Assembly (NCBI RefSeq): GCF_902825145.1
Contig: NZ_CADEAD010000001.1
Coordinates: forward strand, 415,292-479,291
Origin: Bartonella phoceensis
Lineage (GTDB): Bacteria; Pseudomonadota; Alphaproteobacteria; Rhizobiales; Rhizobiaceae
Length of the DNA stretch: 64,000 nt
Direction of reading: 5' to 3'
Shown here piece after piece: positions 1-10,128 of the stretch. Positions within the stretch are counted from its first letter, which is position 1; every line of letters begins with the position of its first letter. The notes beneath the pieces were generated by a model. That model did not search any database and had not been told where the DNA came from. It saw only the letters and a list, made by a program, of their open reading frames with translations. A program made the position numbers and the translations under genes.

Positions 1-997
1 TTTTTGCTTTTTCAGCGAAAAAATATCCTATCCAATATACCAGTAAAGAAAAGGCAATTGCAGAAAAGTTCGCAGAGTTGCGTGCTTGTCGATATGAGCG
101 TGTATCTCCTGCTGCTGCTAATGCAATTAATGAAAAAACAATTGGATAGAGCCACTCGGTAAGCCTGCGATGAAACTCAGCTTTATATTGGAGAGGTTTT
201 CTCTGATAGTAAGAGTCCTTTGGATCAGGGTTTAGCAAATAAGAAAGCGGGCGATCTTTTGGGTAAAATGTTGGTGTTTTATCATTGGGGATGAATTCAC
301 CTAGACTAAAAGTATATGAGCTGAATTGCACGATTGAAATGCTGTCATTTTGATGGTTGATTCTTTCTATTTCTCCGTTGTTAAGGATGAGAAAATTGCC
401 GTTTTTATTGCTTACAACTGATGCGTCTGTTGCATAATAAAAAAGATCAGTTTTAGGATCACGCTGATCGGCAATGAAAAGACGCCCAAGTGTTCCATTT
501 GGATTGCGTTCACCAATTTCTATATAAAGATTATTGGCTAGTTTTTGGAAGCTACCTTCACTAATAAAAAGATTAATAAGATCAAAATGGGCACTTGCAA
601 GCATTTGTCGCATATTAAGACGCGCTTGAGGGACAACAAAGTTAGCTATAGAAAAGGAAGCGCACGATGCTACAATAGCGAGAAGAAGAACAGGTTTCCA
701 AACAGTACTTTTGGGAAAACCTGAGGCACTGATGATTGCGAGCTCTGAGTCTTTATTCATTGCCGAAAGAGTGCTCGTAATTGCAATCACTAATGCAAAT
801 GGAATGACAAGAAAAATAACAGATGGAATCAATGAGAGTGAAAATTGCAAGACTGTTAGGAGTGTTTGTTTGCTTGTTGTGAGAAAGTTTATCCTTGCAA
901 GAATTTGTACTGTCCAACTAATACTGATTGCTGCAATCATGACAGCACTAAATAGGGTAAGAACACGTTTCAGAATGTAGAACTCAATAATACGCAT
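1..997 (-). CDS. lptF: LptF/LptG-family LPS export permease (LptF-like), 3' end outside window
   Basis: Inner-membrane subunit of the LptBFG ABC transporter that extracts lipopolysaccharide from the inner membrane and passes it to the LptC-A-D bridge. The minus-strand reading frame is open from an ATG at 997 to the window edge, about 332 codons of the roughly 390 usual for the family. The N-terminus (MRIIEFYILKRVL) is the typical YjgP/YjgQ start. Hydrophobic segments lie near residues 12-34, 50-75 and 97-117, and another begins near residue 295. Between them is a soluble, mostly beta region that matches the periplasmic jellyroll domain in place and size. In related genomes lptF and lptG are adjacent and divergent from pepA; lptG would lie beyond the left edge and pepA is not seen here. 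LptF is preferred over LptG from its divergent, first-gene position, so that choice is inference. Confidence 0.85.
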   Translation of the reverse strand, partial: MRIIEFYILKRVLTLFSAVMIAAISISWTVQILARINFLTTSKQTLLTVLQFSLSLIPSVIFLVIPFALVIAITSTLSAMNKDSELAIISASGFPKSTVWKPVLLLAIVASCASFSIANFVVPQARLNMRQMLASAHFDLINLFISEGSFQKLANNLYIEIGERNPNGTLGRLFIADQRDPKTDLFYYATDASVVSNKNGNFLILNNGEIERINHQNDSISIVQFSSYTFSLGEFIPNDKTPTFYPKDRPLSYLLNPDPKDSYYQRKPLQYKAEFHRRLTEWLYPIVFSLIALAAAGDTRSYRQARNSANFSAIAFSLLVYWIGYFFAEKAK

Positions 998-1396
998 TAG
1001 ATTGGATAACGTCCTCAGTTTTTAACTAAAAAGTAGATATTCTACATTGCCTTGAATGAAAAATATAATCAAACTTAAAAAAAATGTCTTTACATCTATT
1101 GCACATTTTTACCAAATAAATAGTGTAAGGTATTCGTAAGTTTTAATCCATTCTATCATATATTTTATTTTTGATAGTAGAAAAGCTCGAAAACGAACTA
1201 GGATGAACCTTTTTATTAACTTAAAAAATGATAACGTGTCTTTTTTTTCTTTAAGACACATGAAAACAACGATAGAATACACGATCTCAAAGAGAGGAAG
1301 TATTGTATTTTTAATCAGTTTCTTTTGTGCTGGAGAGAATAGAAATTTTTTCAGAAAGATGTTGACTTTTTATAAATGGTGATGAGGTTTTGGAAA
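998..1396. other. AT-rich spacer between lptF and holC with one hairpin
   Basis: No convincing gene is seen. It must hold the divergent promoters for lptF and holC. At 1236-1259 the arms GTGTCTT and AAGACAC can form a 7-bp hairpin with a T-rich loop. In rhizobial relatives pepA (leucyl aminopeptidase) normally precedes holC, but no trace of it was recognised. Confidence 0.5.
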
Positions 1397-1843
1397 ATGG
1401 ATGTTCTGTTCTATCATTTAACACAGTCAACGCTGGGAGATATTTTACCAACGCTTGTGGAGCGTGCAGTAGATCGTTTTGGTAAAGTGACAATACAATT
1501 TGTGAGTAAAGAACAGCGCGATGCTATGGATACGCGTTTATGGGTTTATGCTGATGAAGCGTTTATTGGGCATGGAACTGACTGTGATCAATATCCAAAC
1601 TTTCAGCCTGTCTTTCTGACCACAGGACAGGAAAATCCGAATGATTCAAAGATACGTTTTCTTATAGAAGGAGCTGTTTGTGTGGATGTTGATGTTTATC
1701 AGCGGCTTGTAGTGATATTTGATGGTCGAAATGGTGAACAGTTAGATCTTGTTCGTGCACAGTGGAAAAAATATAAAATGGAAAATCGTAATTTAACTTA
1801 TTGGCAACAGACTGAAGATCGCTGTTGGGAAAAACAGGCTTGA
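1397..1843 (+). CDS. holC: DNA polymerase III chi subunit (HolC)
   Basis: Accessory subunit of the DNA polymerase III clamp-loader complex; in E. coli chi links the loader, through psi, to single-strand DNA-binding protein. The 148-residue product begins MDVLFYHLTQSTL, the usual HolC opening. It carries LWVYADEAFIGHG and a later FLIEG segment typical of the family, and its length matches family members. I chose the ATG at 1397 because a GAGG at 1384-1387 is well spaced before it and because homologues start at this MxxxFYHL motif; ATGs at 1376 and 1382 would add up to seven atypical residues. The stop codon overlaps the ATG of the next small gene (TGATG), which suggests translational coupling. 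Confidence 0.9.
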   Translation: MDVLFYHLTQSTLGDILPTLVERAVDRFGKVTIQFVSKEQRDAMDTRLWVYADEAFIGHGTDCDQYPNFQPVFLTTGQENPNDSKIRFLIEGAVCVDVDVYQRLVVIFDGRNGEQLDLVRAQWKKYKMENRNLTYWQQTEDRCWEKQA

Positions 1844-2019
1844 TGCGTGTAGCATCTATTATTTTGATTTTCATAGGATTGATAGTAATAATGAATCAGA
1901 CACTCCTTATTGCAGAAGGATCAGTGGGAGGCCGTTGGGTTATTGTTATTTTTCTTCTTGAAGTACTAAAGATGTGGCTTAAAATCAAAAAAATAAATAG
2001 CAATGACGATGAACATTGA
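1843..2019 (+). CDS. Small membrane protein of unknown function (58 aa)
   Basis: Not recognised. The ATG at 1843 overlaps the holC stop in a TGATG arrangement, a hallmark of translational coupling. The product has one strong hydrophobic stretch from about residue 4 to 21, a second more amphipathic one near residues 33-46, and a short charged tail (KIKKINSNDDEH). The next small gene starts within its last codons. It may be a real small inner-membrane protein conserved within the genus or the remnant of a longer gene; the tight overlaps on both sides favour a real gene. Confidence 0.5.
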   Translation: MRVASIILIFIGLIVIMNQTLLIAEGSVGGRWVIVIFLLEVLKMWLKIKKINSNDDEH

Positions 2020-2272
2020 TCGAATTTTGCTTGTTTTATGGGCTGTAATGTTAGCGTTTTTTTGTGTTTCGTGGTTGGGGACGACGCATATCCTATCGCA
2101 AATATTTCCTATAGTTTATATTGGGAATATAGCGGATGTTTTATTTTTTTTTCTGAGTGTACTGTTTGCTGGAATACTGTGGTGGAGTGTACCACAACCA
2201 ATGTCTTTAAAAATGAAAATGGCGGCATTTCTGCCGCCAGCATTCATTTTATTATGCTTCATTTTGCTCTAG
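2003..2272 (+). CDS. Small multi-pass membrane protein of unknown function (89 aa)
   Basis: Not recognised. The reading frame starts at ATG 2003, with an in-frame ATG also at 2009. It overlaps the end of the preceding small gene by 17 nt and the convergent transporter gene by 4 nt. The product is almost entirely hydrophobic, with three likely membrane segments near residues 7-24, 33-58 and 70-89, and ends abruptly in FILLCFILL without a soluble tail. The overlap with its upstream neighbour suggests holC and the two small genes form one transcription unit. No known toxin, holin or antitoxin motif was identified. Confidence 0.5.
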   Translation: MTMNIDRILLVLWAVMLAFFCVSWLGTTHILSQIFPIVYIGNIADVLFFFLSVLFAGILWWSVPQPMSLKMKMAAFLPPAFILLCFILL

Positions 2273-3558
2273 CTGGATATTTCATCATCTTTAAATCCGA
2301 CAAAACAAAGCAATGAAATGAAAGAAGAAAGAAGTAAATAATAACCGATATAAGAAGAATCAAAATGTTGCACCAAGTATTCTGCAATATAAGGTGCGAA
2401 AGAACCTCCAACAATACCGGATAAATTGAAGGTTACAGAGGCACCTGTGTACCGAATTTCTGTTGGGTATGGTGAAGCCAAAACAGCACCAAGCGGGCTA
2501 TATACCATTCCCATGATTGATAGGCCAATAGTAGACATTGCAAGGATTCCTAAGATTCCAGAGTTTAAGAAATAAGGAACTGCGAAAGAATAAATACCAA
2601 GGATAACTGTAACCCAGATCATCAAAGTTCTACGTCTAACACGATCAGCGATTTTTCCAGTGAGAACAGTAAAAATTGCGCAGAAAACAGCACCGATAAT
2701 CTCTACTTCAAGAGCTTGGTAAAATGGTAATTGTAAATGGTTTGTTGCATAGCTTAACAAATAAGCACTCACCAAGTAAAATAGCACAAACGTTGCCATA
2801 CCACAAAACGTGCCAAGAAATAGAATCCTTGGATATTTTAAAAAAACATCTATTATAGGAGCTTTGACACGTTCTTTACGTTCAAGAGTCTTTTTGAATG
2901 CGACTGTTTCGTTTATTGAAAAACGAACCCATAACCCAATAATCATAAAAATCACTGAAACAATGAAAGGAATACGCCATCCCCATGCTAAAAGCTCATC
3001 ATGATCAAGAAAGTGCAACATGCCTAAATAAACAGCAATAGACGAAAACAAGCCAAATGGAACACCTAATTGAGGAAACATCGCATACCAGCCACGCTTT
3101 TCCGGAGGGGCATTTTCTGTTGCGAGAAGAACAGCTCCCGCCCATTCACCCCCTAATCCCATACCTTGTCCTATACGGCATAGCGTTAAAAAGAAAGGTG
3201 CCCACCACCCTGCGGTTTCATAGGTAGGAAGGAAACCAATAACAGCTGTTGACAAACCCATAGTCAGAAGAGCAGCGATAAGTGTCGCTTTACGTCCAAT
3301 TTTATCTCCAAAATGCCCAAAAACAACTGATCCTAAGGGACGAGAAAAAAAAGCCGCCCCGAAGATTAGGAAGGATTGTAAAATAGCAAGCTGGTCATTT
3401 TGTGCTGGAAAAAATACATGAGGGAATATGAGGGCTGCGGCAGTCCCAAAGACATAAAAATCAAAGTATTCAATCGTTGGTCCAATAAGGCTTGCAAATA
3501 AAATACGACGAGGAGAATTTTTTTTGCTTATACCTTGTATTTCTGAGTTTATAGACAT
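2269..3558 (-). CDS. MFS transporter, metabolite:H+ symporter (MHS) family
   Basis: Twelve-helix inner-membrane symporter of the MHS branch of the major facilitator superfamily (relatives ProP, ShiA, KgtP), which import small carboxylates, shikimate or osmolytes with protons. Family signs in order are the N-terminal EYFDFYVFGTAAAL motif, RPLGSVVFGHFGDKIGRK (the loop 2-3 MFS signature), RIGQGMGLGGEWAGAVLLATE in helix 5, and a second-half loop GKIADRVRRR. At 429 residues it is full length. I chose the ATG at 3558 because an AAAGGGA lies upstream of it; ten further residues are possible if translation begins at 3588. The substrate cannot be read from sequence. It converges with the small membrane gene, and their last 4 nt overlap. 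Confidence 0.88.
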   Translation of the reverse strand: MSINSEIQGISKKNSPRRILFASLIGPTIEYFDFYVFGTAAALIFPHVFFPAQNDQLAILQSFLIFGAAFFSRPLGSVVFGHFGDKIGRKATLIAALLTMGLSTAVIGFLPTYETAGWWAPFFLTLCRIGQGMGLGGEWAGAVLLATENAPPEKRGWYAMFPQLGVPFGLFSSIAVYLGMLHFLDHDELLAWGWRIPFIVSVIFMIIGLWVRFSINETVAFKKTLERKERVKAPIIDVFLKYPRILFLGTFCGMATFVLFYLVSAYLLSYATNHLQLPFYQALEVEIIGAVFCAIFTVLTGKIADRVRRRTLMIWVTVILGIYSFAVPYFLNSGILGILAMSTIGLSIMGMVYSPLGAVLASPYPTEIRYTGASVTFNLSGIVGGSFAPYIAEYLVQHFDSSYIGYYLLLSSFISLLCFVGFKDDEISS

Positions 3559-4177
3559 GAATAGAATGTCCCTTTCAGTATATGACAAATGAAATTATGA
3601 AAATGATTTCTCACAATTACAAACAATTACAAAAATTTCAAGACAGTGTCGAATCGACATTACTTATGCTTCTAATGCATAAAAGCAACAAATACAGCAT
3701 AAGATATGGACAATTGTCTAGTAGATGCAACAAAACTAACTACAACAAAAACACCATTCTAAATGCCATAATTTAAAATACCATAAAAAATAAAAATATA
3801 TTTCTATAAATAATATCATCTCTTTAATTTTGTATTGTTGTTTCTCTTAAGATACGACACTACCCTAGTCTGTTTATGGATAAATTTGTTTTTTTTTAGA
3901 TTTAGTGTTCAGTTTCTCAAAAATATCCAAAAAATCTTTTTCTGGATGCAATTAAAACACTTTTAAAGTGTATCAATGAAATTATTTACAACTTTTAATT
4001 ATAAATAAGTTTATTGATATCCACTGTAATATTTGATTAGTTAGATTTTAGTGTACGGACTGCTTCCTATATGATGATGTGTCATATTGAGAAACATGAA
4101 ATGAGGCAGCTACATCGTAGTATTTTTATATATACATTTTCTAAATGCATGGAATTTTTTATTTGAAATTATAAAGT
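3559..4177. other. AT-rich spacer
   Basis: A 600-nt, very AT-rich stretch with only short, compositionally poor open frames. It presumably contains the transporter promoter and the original promoter of the decayed autotransporter gene downstream. No repeat, RNA gene or terminator with a clear stem was recognised. Confidence 0.4.
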
Positions 4178-6870
4178 ATGGGTAATGCAACGCAAATTAA
4201 AGTTAAATTTGGAAGCATTGATGGTTATCGTTTCTTTGTAAAGATTGTAAGTGCAGCTGGAGTAGCTGCGCCGGAGAAGAAACCATTAATATCAATAGGC
4301 ATCAGTGAACATCTAGAAGAAACGAAAAAATTGTTATCAGAAATGAAGGGATTAAAAGAAAAAAGAGGGAGATCAATAACGAACCCAATAAGTTATGATA
4401 ATATTGTAGGCTTATATTACCGACCATAATTCTGAAGGATTTGGTGAAAAAGTAAATAGTTTCAACTACAAGAACGCAGTATATTCCATTAATAATACGG
4501 TTCAAGAAGGGGGAAGTTCTATATTAGTGAGGTGCGTCTCGGTAGGGATACGGCAATTGAAAGCGGTGGTATTGAGTTTGATAAAAGTATGAGCATGGCA
4601 TAACGTGCCGTTATTAAGGAAAGTAGGAAATAATTGTTGGTGAGAAGACAGTTGCGGAAGGTGCCAGAATCTATGGTGGTGAGCAGCTTGTTTTCGAAGG
4701 TAGTTGTGTGAACGGTGGAATTGTGGAGAGCAACGCTTAAACAGCAGAATTTATGGTCAAGGTGGAACACTAGGATTGCAGAGTGTGTATGATGATGGAA
4801 TGATTGTAGGAGTGAATTATGAAAAGGGGGCTATAAAATCCTTACTAAATGGTTGGCAAAAGATGATAATTTTGCACAAAAGGGTATTTTTTAGCAGTTA
4901 ATGCTGAAGTTTTCGCAGGTATGAGCAAGAGGAACGGCAGATATTGTTACTTTATACCGTCATACTGCTCAAGAAGTTCATGATGGTGGAGTTGTAAAAA
5001 AATCTAACAATTAACAGAGGAAGCTAATTCATGATTTTGGACAGCCTTATCTTTACGCTGGAGATGATAGTTTTTATACTGAATATAAAAATCATCGAAC
5101 TATAGCAAAAAGGTATCAATTTAAAAAGGGCAAATAACAAATTATACTCTATGTCTAATGGATATGGAAACACAGGGGCTTACATTAGGAAATTAAGCGG
5201 TGTAGGAAATATTATTTTTATTCCTAAAAGATCTAAACTATATGATTCTCAGCTTTATGTTGATGATCTATTTTACAGTATATATTTCGATTTTAATGTC
5301 GTTCTTGCAGGAAAAGATGGTGGTTATCTCTTTCATTAATGAGGGAGGAACTCATACAACAAGTGTTGTAGATTCTGCTATTGGAATTGTTTGTCCTTCT
5401 TCAGCAGAATTTGGTTTAAGTGTTGAACAAAGTGGAGAAACACATTTTATACTGAGAAGCTTTTCTGGTACAAATGTTAAAGCTTATTGATGGCGGAATC
5501 TGTACATATTGGTTTAAAACAGAGAAATGGTGAGGATAGGGTTAAAGAAATTAGTGTTTATCTCCAGTATTTATTGATAATTTTCCATTTGTTAATGGCT
5601 TACTATATAGTAGAGGTAGGTCGTCACAGCATTTAAATCAAAATCAATCGGTGTCTTTTCTTTCAAATCTTACAAATCCCAGAGATGCGGTGAAGAAGGC
5701 TTCACGCTTGAACATTAGCTATTTGTATTCGAGGCGTAGTATCAATCTCGTATGCCTTCAGCTGCTTTATCTCTGAAAGATCAGGTATCAAGTTCGGGTA
5801 GTCAAGTTCATTTTTCTGACGAGCAACAGCAGCTTGTTATTTTTGCAGATACTTCATTGATAGTCGATAAAATGATTGTGCACTTAAGCGATCAAGACCA
5901 ACTTTTTCTCCAATCCCGTAAGCAAATATCAGTTTCTCAATTTTTTGACTACTTTCCTCTGCGGATGCGGTGTTGTATTATGACTGTAACGCCTGGGCTT
6001 ATTTTTCATCATGAACTACGGGTTTGTACAGACTAGGAGAGGAATTTTAGGTAGAAGTAAGAAAAATGCAGTTTTCTAGACATATACGATTAAAAGTAAA
6101 GAAAACATTGCTACAGGTCAGGAAGCTTTTAAACTTGAGTAGGCGAGTATAGTCATAAGTATCAATAGTTTAAATGAGCTGGTGAACGGAGATGTTTGTA
6201 TTAGGTAATTTTGGCAATTATAATCAAGTACGCGTCGCGTTGCACAGACATGAGGCGATGTCAGTGGTATAAATACTTAATAATGTTGAAGTTATACGGC
6301 TTATTTTGATTATAATGGATGGTATCTAGATGATATTTTAAAATACAATCATTATCAAAATACTCTGAATACTGTTTCTATGAATGGTTTAACGATTGAA
6401 GAAAATGATAATCACTGGTTGGTAGGGTGGTTATTTGAAGCTAGTGGTTATTTCACTAAGATGTCTCAGAGCAAGTTGAGTGCAGCTTTATGGGCAATTC
6501 ATGTGGTTGCAAGTTGAAGTAAAAAATAAAACTTTATAATGAAATGGTAAGTGATATAAATCCCTTCACATCCTTATGCGGTGAGGTTTGTTTATCATTA
6601 GGGTATAAATTCAGATCGGAGATGCTTTCCTTATCTCTGGTTTATGTTACGGCAGCATGATTGCGTGAGAATAAAGAGGACAACTACACAATGATTAATC
6701 ACTTGCATCAATTTTCCACTGGCCTATCAGGGAATGCAGGTAAGATAGGGGTTGGTTTGAGCAGTTTAGTTCGTGACGGACTAAAATTTTATGCGGAGGC
6801 ACATTATGTCAAAAGGCATAAGACAAAGCAGTTATTGCAAGGCATTTTAGGAATGCACTATAGTTTCTAA
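4178..6870 (+). pseudogene. Decayed autotransporter gene, tandem paralogue of the intact copy at 7208-9772
   Basis: This stretch aligns piecewise and in order with the intact autotransporter that follows but is broken by many stops and frameshifts. Matching blocks include the passenger repeats near 4655-4800 (IYGGEQLVF and IYGQGGTLGLQ against the intact IYGGEQLVF and IHGQGAMLGQQ) and the sugar-like QPYLYAGDD block near 5040. The KLSG..VIF..P....SQL segment near 5190-5260, the PGLIFHHEL linker near 5990 and scattered beta-barrel pieces also match. The extreme 3' end (LLQGILGMHYSF followed by TAACTATGT) is nearly identical to the intact copy. The 5' boundary is uncertain: the 84-codon open frame at 4178-4429 does not obviously match the intact N-terminus, and no signal peptide is preserved. 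The short open frames within should not be annotated as separate genes. Confidence 0.85.
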
Positions 6871-7207
6871 CTATGTGTTTTTTTGAATTAAATATTTGCA
6901 TGGTCCGGGAACAACTTTTGAGGGATTGTTTATATACGGTTTAGAAGAGATCATGTGCTTTGATTGTATAGGGTATTTTTTGTAATTTACTTTTTTATTT
7001 GATAAGGCCTTTCTGAAAGAGTACCGAAATAATAAAGAATTATCGTGTGCTCTCAATTAAAAAGTACTCCAAAGGGTACAAAGAGTAGTTTTCGCAAGAG
7101 GGGGAGCGATATTGGGAAAAATTGTTATAATCTTAGGTTGAAAATATATTGTACAGAGCTAATTACACTTGATGTCTAATCAGACACAAGGGGGGGAGAG
7201 TATAGCT

Positions 7208-9772
7208 ATGCAATATAACTGGAAACAAAGTTGTTGGGCGCTTATGGTGTGCAGCTGTTTTGTGCAAACAGCTTCTGCAAGTGAGGGAGCGAAACAACTT
7301 TTTTGTGAGTTTTCAAGTAATAATGAGAGAGCATTTCATGGCCATTACAATGAGGTCGTGAAAAGAGAAGAGTGTATAAAAGCTAGGGAATCTACAAGTG
7401 ATCTTGTTGTAGGAATGCACGGCAGATCTGGCGTTTTTGAAAAACTTAATGGTGTTACTGCAAAGGAAAACACTAAAATATTGGTGGGCAAATTAAAACA
7501 GTTTAATGGCAATATTGCTGGCAGTGCTGGACAGAATATGCAAGAAAGAAATATTGGGATACTTAAAAAGCCTGAACTTATATTTATTAAAGATGGAGCG
7601 ATACTGGAAAATTTTATACTCGATAATAATGGAAAAGCTTATATTTCTAATGATGGTGAGCGAGATGATCCAGGACGATCTATCAATAACACGGTGAGGG
7701 ATGGTGCAGAGATTTATGTTCATGCAGGGGGCCGCAGTAAAAATAGCAAAATTGAACATGGTGGCATTGAAAGTGTTTATGCTTCAAAAGGAAAACAAGG
7801 CTTTTCAACAAATGCTGTCGTTAAAGAAGGAGGGCAGCAAAGTGTTGGCGATGGAGGAAAAGTCGAGGGAACAGAAATCTATGGTGGGGAACAACTTGTT
7901 TTCGGGGAGGGTGATGTTGGAGGACAAATTAAAGGGAGTAGTGCTTATAATACTCTCATTCATGGTCAAGGAGCAATGCTGGGGCAACAAAAGATATATG
8001 ATGGCGGAGAGGTTTGGAATACGAAAGTGATGAGAGACGGCGTACAAGAGATTGCAAAAAAATCTCAAAGCGCAAAAAATGGTGGTTCCGCGTTTGATAC
8101 ACAAATCTTTGGTGGCGGTAAACAGCGTATCTTAAGAGGAGGTAAGGCTATTGGAGTCACGTTAAATGAAACTGCTATTCAAGAAATATATGCTGACGGA
8201 TTTGTAAAAAATCTAACAATGAATGATGCGGCAAAATCGTTTATACATGCTGGGGCAACATTAGAAGGTGAAATCCTAGTAAATCATTCTGGGCAGCTTC
8301 ATCTTTATGCTGGAAATGATCAGCATCGTACTACAGCGGAAGACATCATTTTAAATGGAAGAGATACAAAATTATATTCTATTACCGATGAGTTTGATGG
8401 TAAAAGTTCTTTCATTCAGAAATTAAGTGGTGAAGGGAGTGTTATTTTTGCGTTTACTGGCTCTGATCCATATTACTCTCAGCTTCATGTTAATAATCTT
8501 TCTGGAAGTTTACATTTCGCTTTCAACACCACTATTGCACAGAACCGTGGTGATTATCTTGTCATTGAGAATGGTAAAGGGAGTCACACAATAAGCGTTG
8601 CTGATTCTGGAGTTGAAATCACTGATCCTTTTTCAAATAAGCGTGATTTAATTATGGATCGAAGTGGTGAAGCGCATTTTTCTTTGACAGATTTCTCTGG
8701 TGAAAAAATTCATGCTATCGATGGTGGGACCTATATGTATGATTTGAAACAGAAAAAGGACGAAAATGGGAAAACTTGGTTTTTGTCTGCGAACCGCATC
8801 AGTGGACCAGATCCTTCATTTTCTGATCCGACAGACCCGTTTTCCCCTGTTTGGTCATCAACAACTCCTTCAGTTGATGCAGCACTCTCTACAGTGGTAG
8901 CTCCTGGACTTATTTTTAATAATGAACTAGAAATTATGCGTGCTGGGAGAGGAGCTCTAAACAAAAACAGGAAAGATACAGATCTATGGGCTTATGCAAT
9001 TAAGAGTAGAGAACGTGTTACTACAGGCCATACACATTTTAAGCTTGAGCAGACAGGTATAGTATTTGGTGCTGATCAGTTGAATGAACTGGTACATGGA
9101 GATTTGTATGTTGGTGGTTTTGGCAGTTATGATCTGGGACGTGTTGCACATACAAGAGGTGGTGATAGCAATCTAAATACTTACAGCATTGGAGCATACG
9201 CGACTTATTTTGATCATCGTGGATGGTATTTGGATGGTATTTTGAAATACAATTATTTCCGAGATGATCTGAAAGCTATTTCAACAAATGGTATAGTTGT
9301 TAAAAGCGATTATAATCAGTGGGCGATAGGTGGGGCATTTGAAATAGGTTGTCGTTTTGAGCCAGCACAAAACACTTGGATGCAACCTTACGTTAAACTA
9401 ACAGGTTTGCAGGTTGAAGGTAAAAAGATCACGCTTTCTAATAAAATGATAGCTAATATAAGTCCGTTGACTTCATTGCGTAGTGAAGTTGGTTTAACCG
9501 CAGGGCATGAGTTTGTTGTGAACGGAGAAACTTCATTAATGACTTACATTACGGCAGCTTGGTTACGTGAGAATATAAATAATAATCATACGATAATTAA
9601 CAACCGACATAAATTTATTACGGATTTATCAGGAAATGCTGGTAAACTGGGAATTGGTGTGAACAGTTTTGTCAATGATAAACTAACACTTTATGTGGAA
9701 GCACGTTATCTAAAAGGCCATAAGATTAAGCAGTCACTTCAGGGTATTTTAGGGTTACGCTATAGTTTCTAA
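7208..9772 (+). CDS. Type V autotransporter (AIDA/pertactin-like) outer-membrane protein
   Basis: Secreted or surface-displayed virulence-type protein that exports its own passenger through a C-terminal barrel. From the ATG at 7208, preceded by a G-rich ribosome site at 7190-7200, the 854-residue product has a signal peptide with cleavage likely after TASA (residue 24). The passenger (about residues 25-580) is rich in short glycine repeats of the GGEQLVF / GGGKQRIL / DGGEVWNTKV type, which predict a right-handed beta helix. A Pro/Ser/Thr linker (DPSFSDPTDPFSPVW) follows, then a beta-barrel (about 590-854) ending in LGLRYSF with the C-terminal aromatic typical of outer-membrane insertion. Two cysteines lie near the passenger N-terminus (LFCEF, REECIK). 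Bartonella carry several such families (Iba, Cfa/CAMP-like, BafA-type); I cannot assign this one from sequence alone. It is the intact member of a tandem pair. Confidence 0.9.
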   Translation: MQYNWKQSCWALMVCSCFVQTASASEGAKQLFCEFSSNNERAFHGHYNEVVKREECIKARESTSDLVVGMHGRSGVFEKLNGVTAKENTKILVGKLKQFNGNIAGSAGQNMQERNIGILKKPELIFIKDGAILENFILDNNGKAYISNDGERDDPGRSINNTVRDGAEIYVHAGGRSKNSKIEHGGIESVYASKGKQGFSTNAVVKEGGQQSVGDGGKVEGTEIYGGEQLVFGEGDVGGQIKGSSAYNTLIHGQGAMLGQQKIYDGGEVWNTKVMRDGVQEIAKKSQSAKNGGSAFDTQIFGGGKQRILRGGKAIGVTLNETAIQEIYADGFVKNLTMNDAAKSFIHAGATLEGEILVNHSGQLHLYAGNDQHRTTAEDIILNGRDTKLYSITDEFDGKSSFIQKLSGEGSVIFAFTGSDPYYSQLHVNNLSGSLHFAFNTTIAQNRGDYLVIENGKGSHTISVADSGVEITDPFSNKRDLIMDRSGEAHFSLTDFSGEKIHAIDGGTYMYDLKQKKDENGKTWFLSANRISGPDPSFSDPTDPFSPVWSSTTPSVDAALSTVVAPGLIFNNELEIMRAGRGALNKNRKDTDLWAYAIKSRERVTTGHTHFKLEQTGIVFGADQLNELVHGDLYVGGFGSYDLGRVAHTRGGDSNLNTYSIGAYATYFDHRGWYLDGILKYNYFRDDLKAISTNGIVVKSDYNQWAIGGAFEIGCRFEPAQNTWMQPYVKLTGLQVEGKKITLSNKMIANISPLTSLRSEVGLTAGHEFVVNGETSLMTYITAAWLRENINNNHTIINNRHKFITDLSGNAGKLGIGVNSFVNDKLTLYVEARYLKGHKIKQSLQGILGLRYSF

Positions 9773-10128
9773 CTATGTATTTACTCTTTGACCTACTGCA
9801 GCATGTGTAGGCTAAAAGCACGATGTTTAGAGCATTTTTTTCAGAGGAGAGGGCTTTTGTAAAAGCTGTATATTGGACTTTTTCTTGTAACTTTCTATCT
9901 CTTGAATAGTACCTTTGATGAGGAGTATTTATTGATTATAAAATGCGATCCAACCTTTTTTAAAAAAACTATACCTTTTTTATGATAGGATAAATAACTA
10001 CAAAATTTCTTCTTTATTAAAGTTTTCTTGATAATTAATTGCGCATTTTTCCACAGTCTCTTGGCAAAAAGCTTCTCGATCGCTATAGAACGGCCAAATA
10101 ATGTTATAAACGCAATAAAGGTGGTGAA
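9773..10128. other. Spacer between autotransporter and ndk
   Basis: About 350 nt with no gene seen. The segment from 10111 (TAAAGGTGGTGAA) supplies the ndk ribosome-binding site. T-rich runs after the autotransporter stop could terminate transcription, but no strong stem was recognised. Confidence 0.35.

Noticed and set aside
4178..4429. Separate small protein of 83 residues
   Set aside because: No family or convincing ribosome site; most likely part of, or adjacent debris to, the decayed autotransporter gene. Kept within that pseudogene with an uncertain boundary.
5752..6036. Separate 94-residue protein
   Set aside because: Its end reads PGLIFHHELRVCTD, which matches the linker of the intact autotransporter, so it is a fragment of the pseudogene.
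7493..8104. Minus-strand open frames inside the autotransporter gene
   Set aside because: They lie fully within the intact plus-strand gene, with antisense-like composition.
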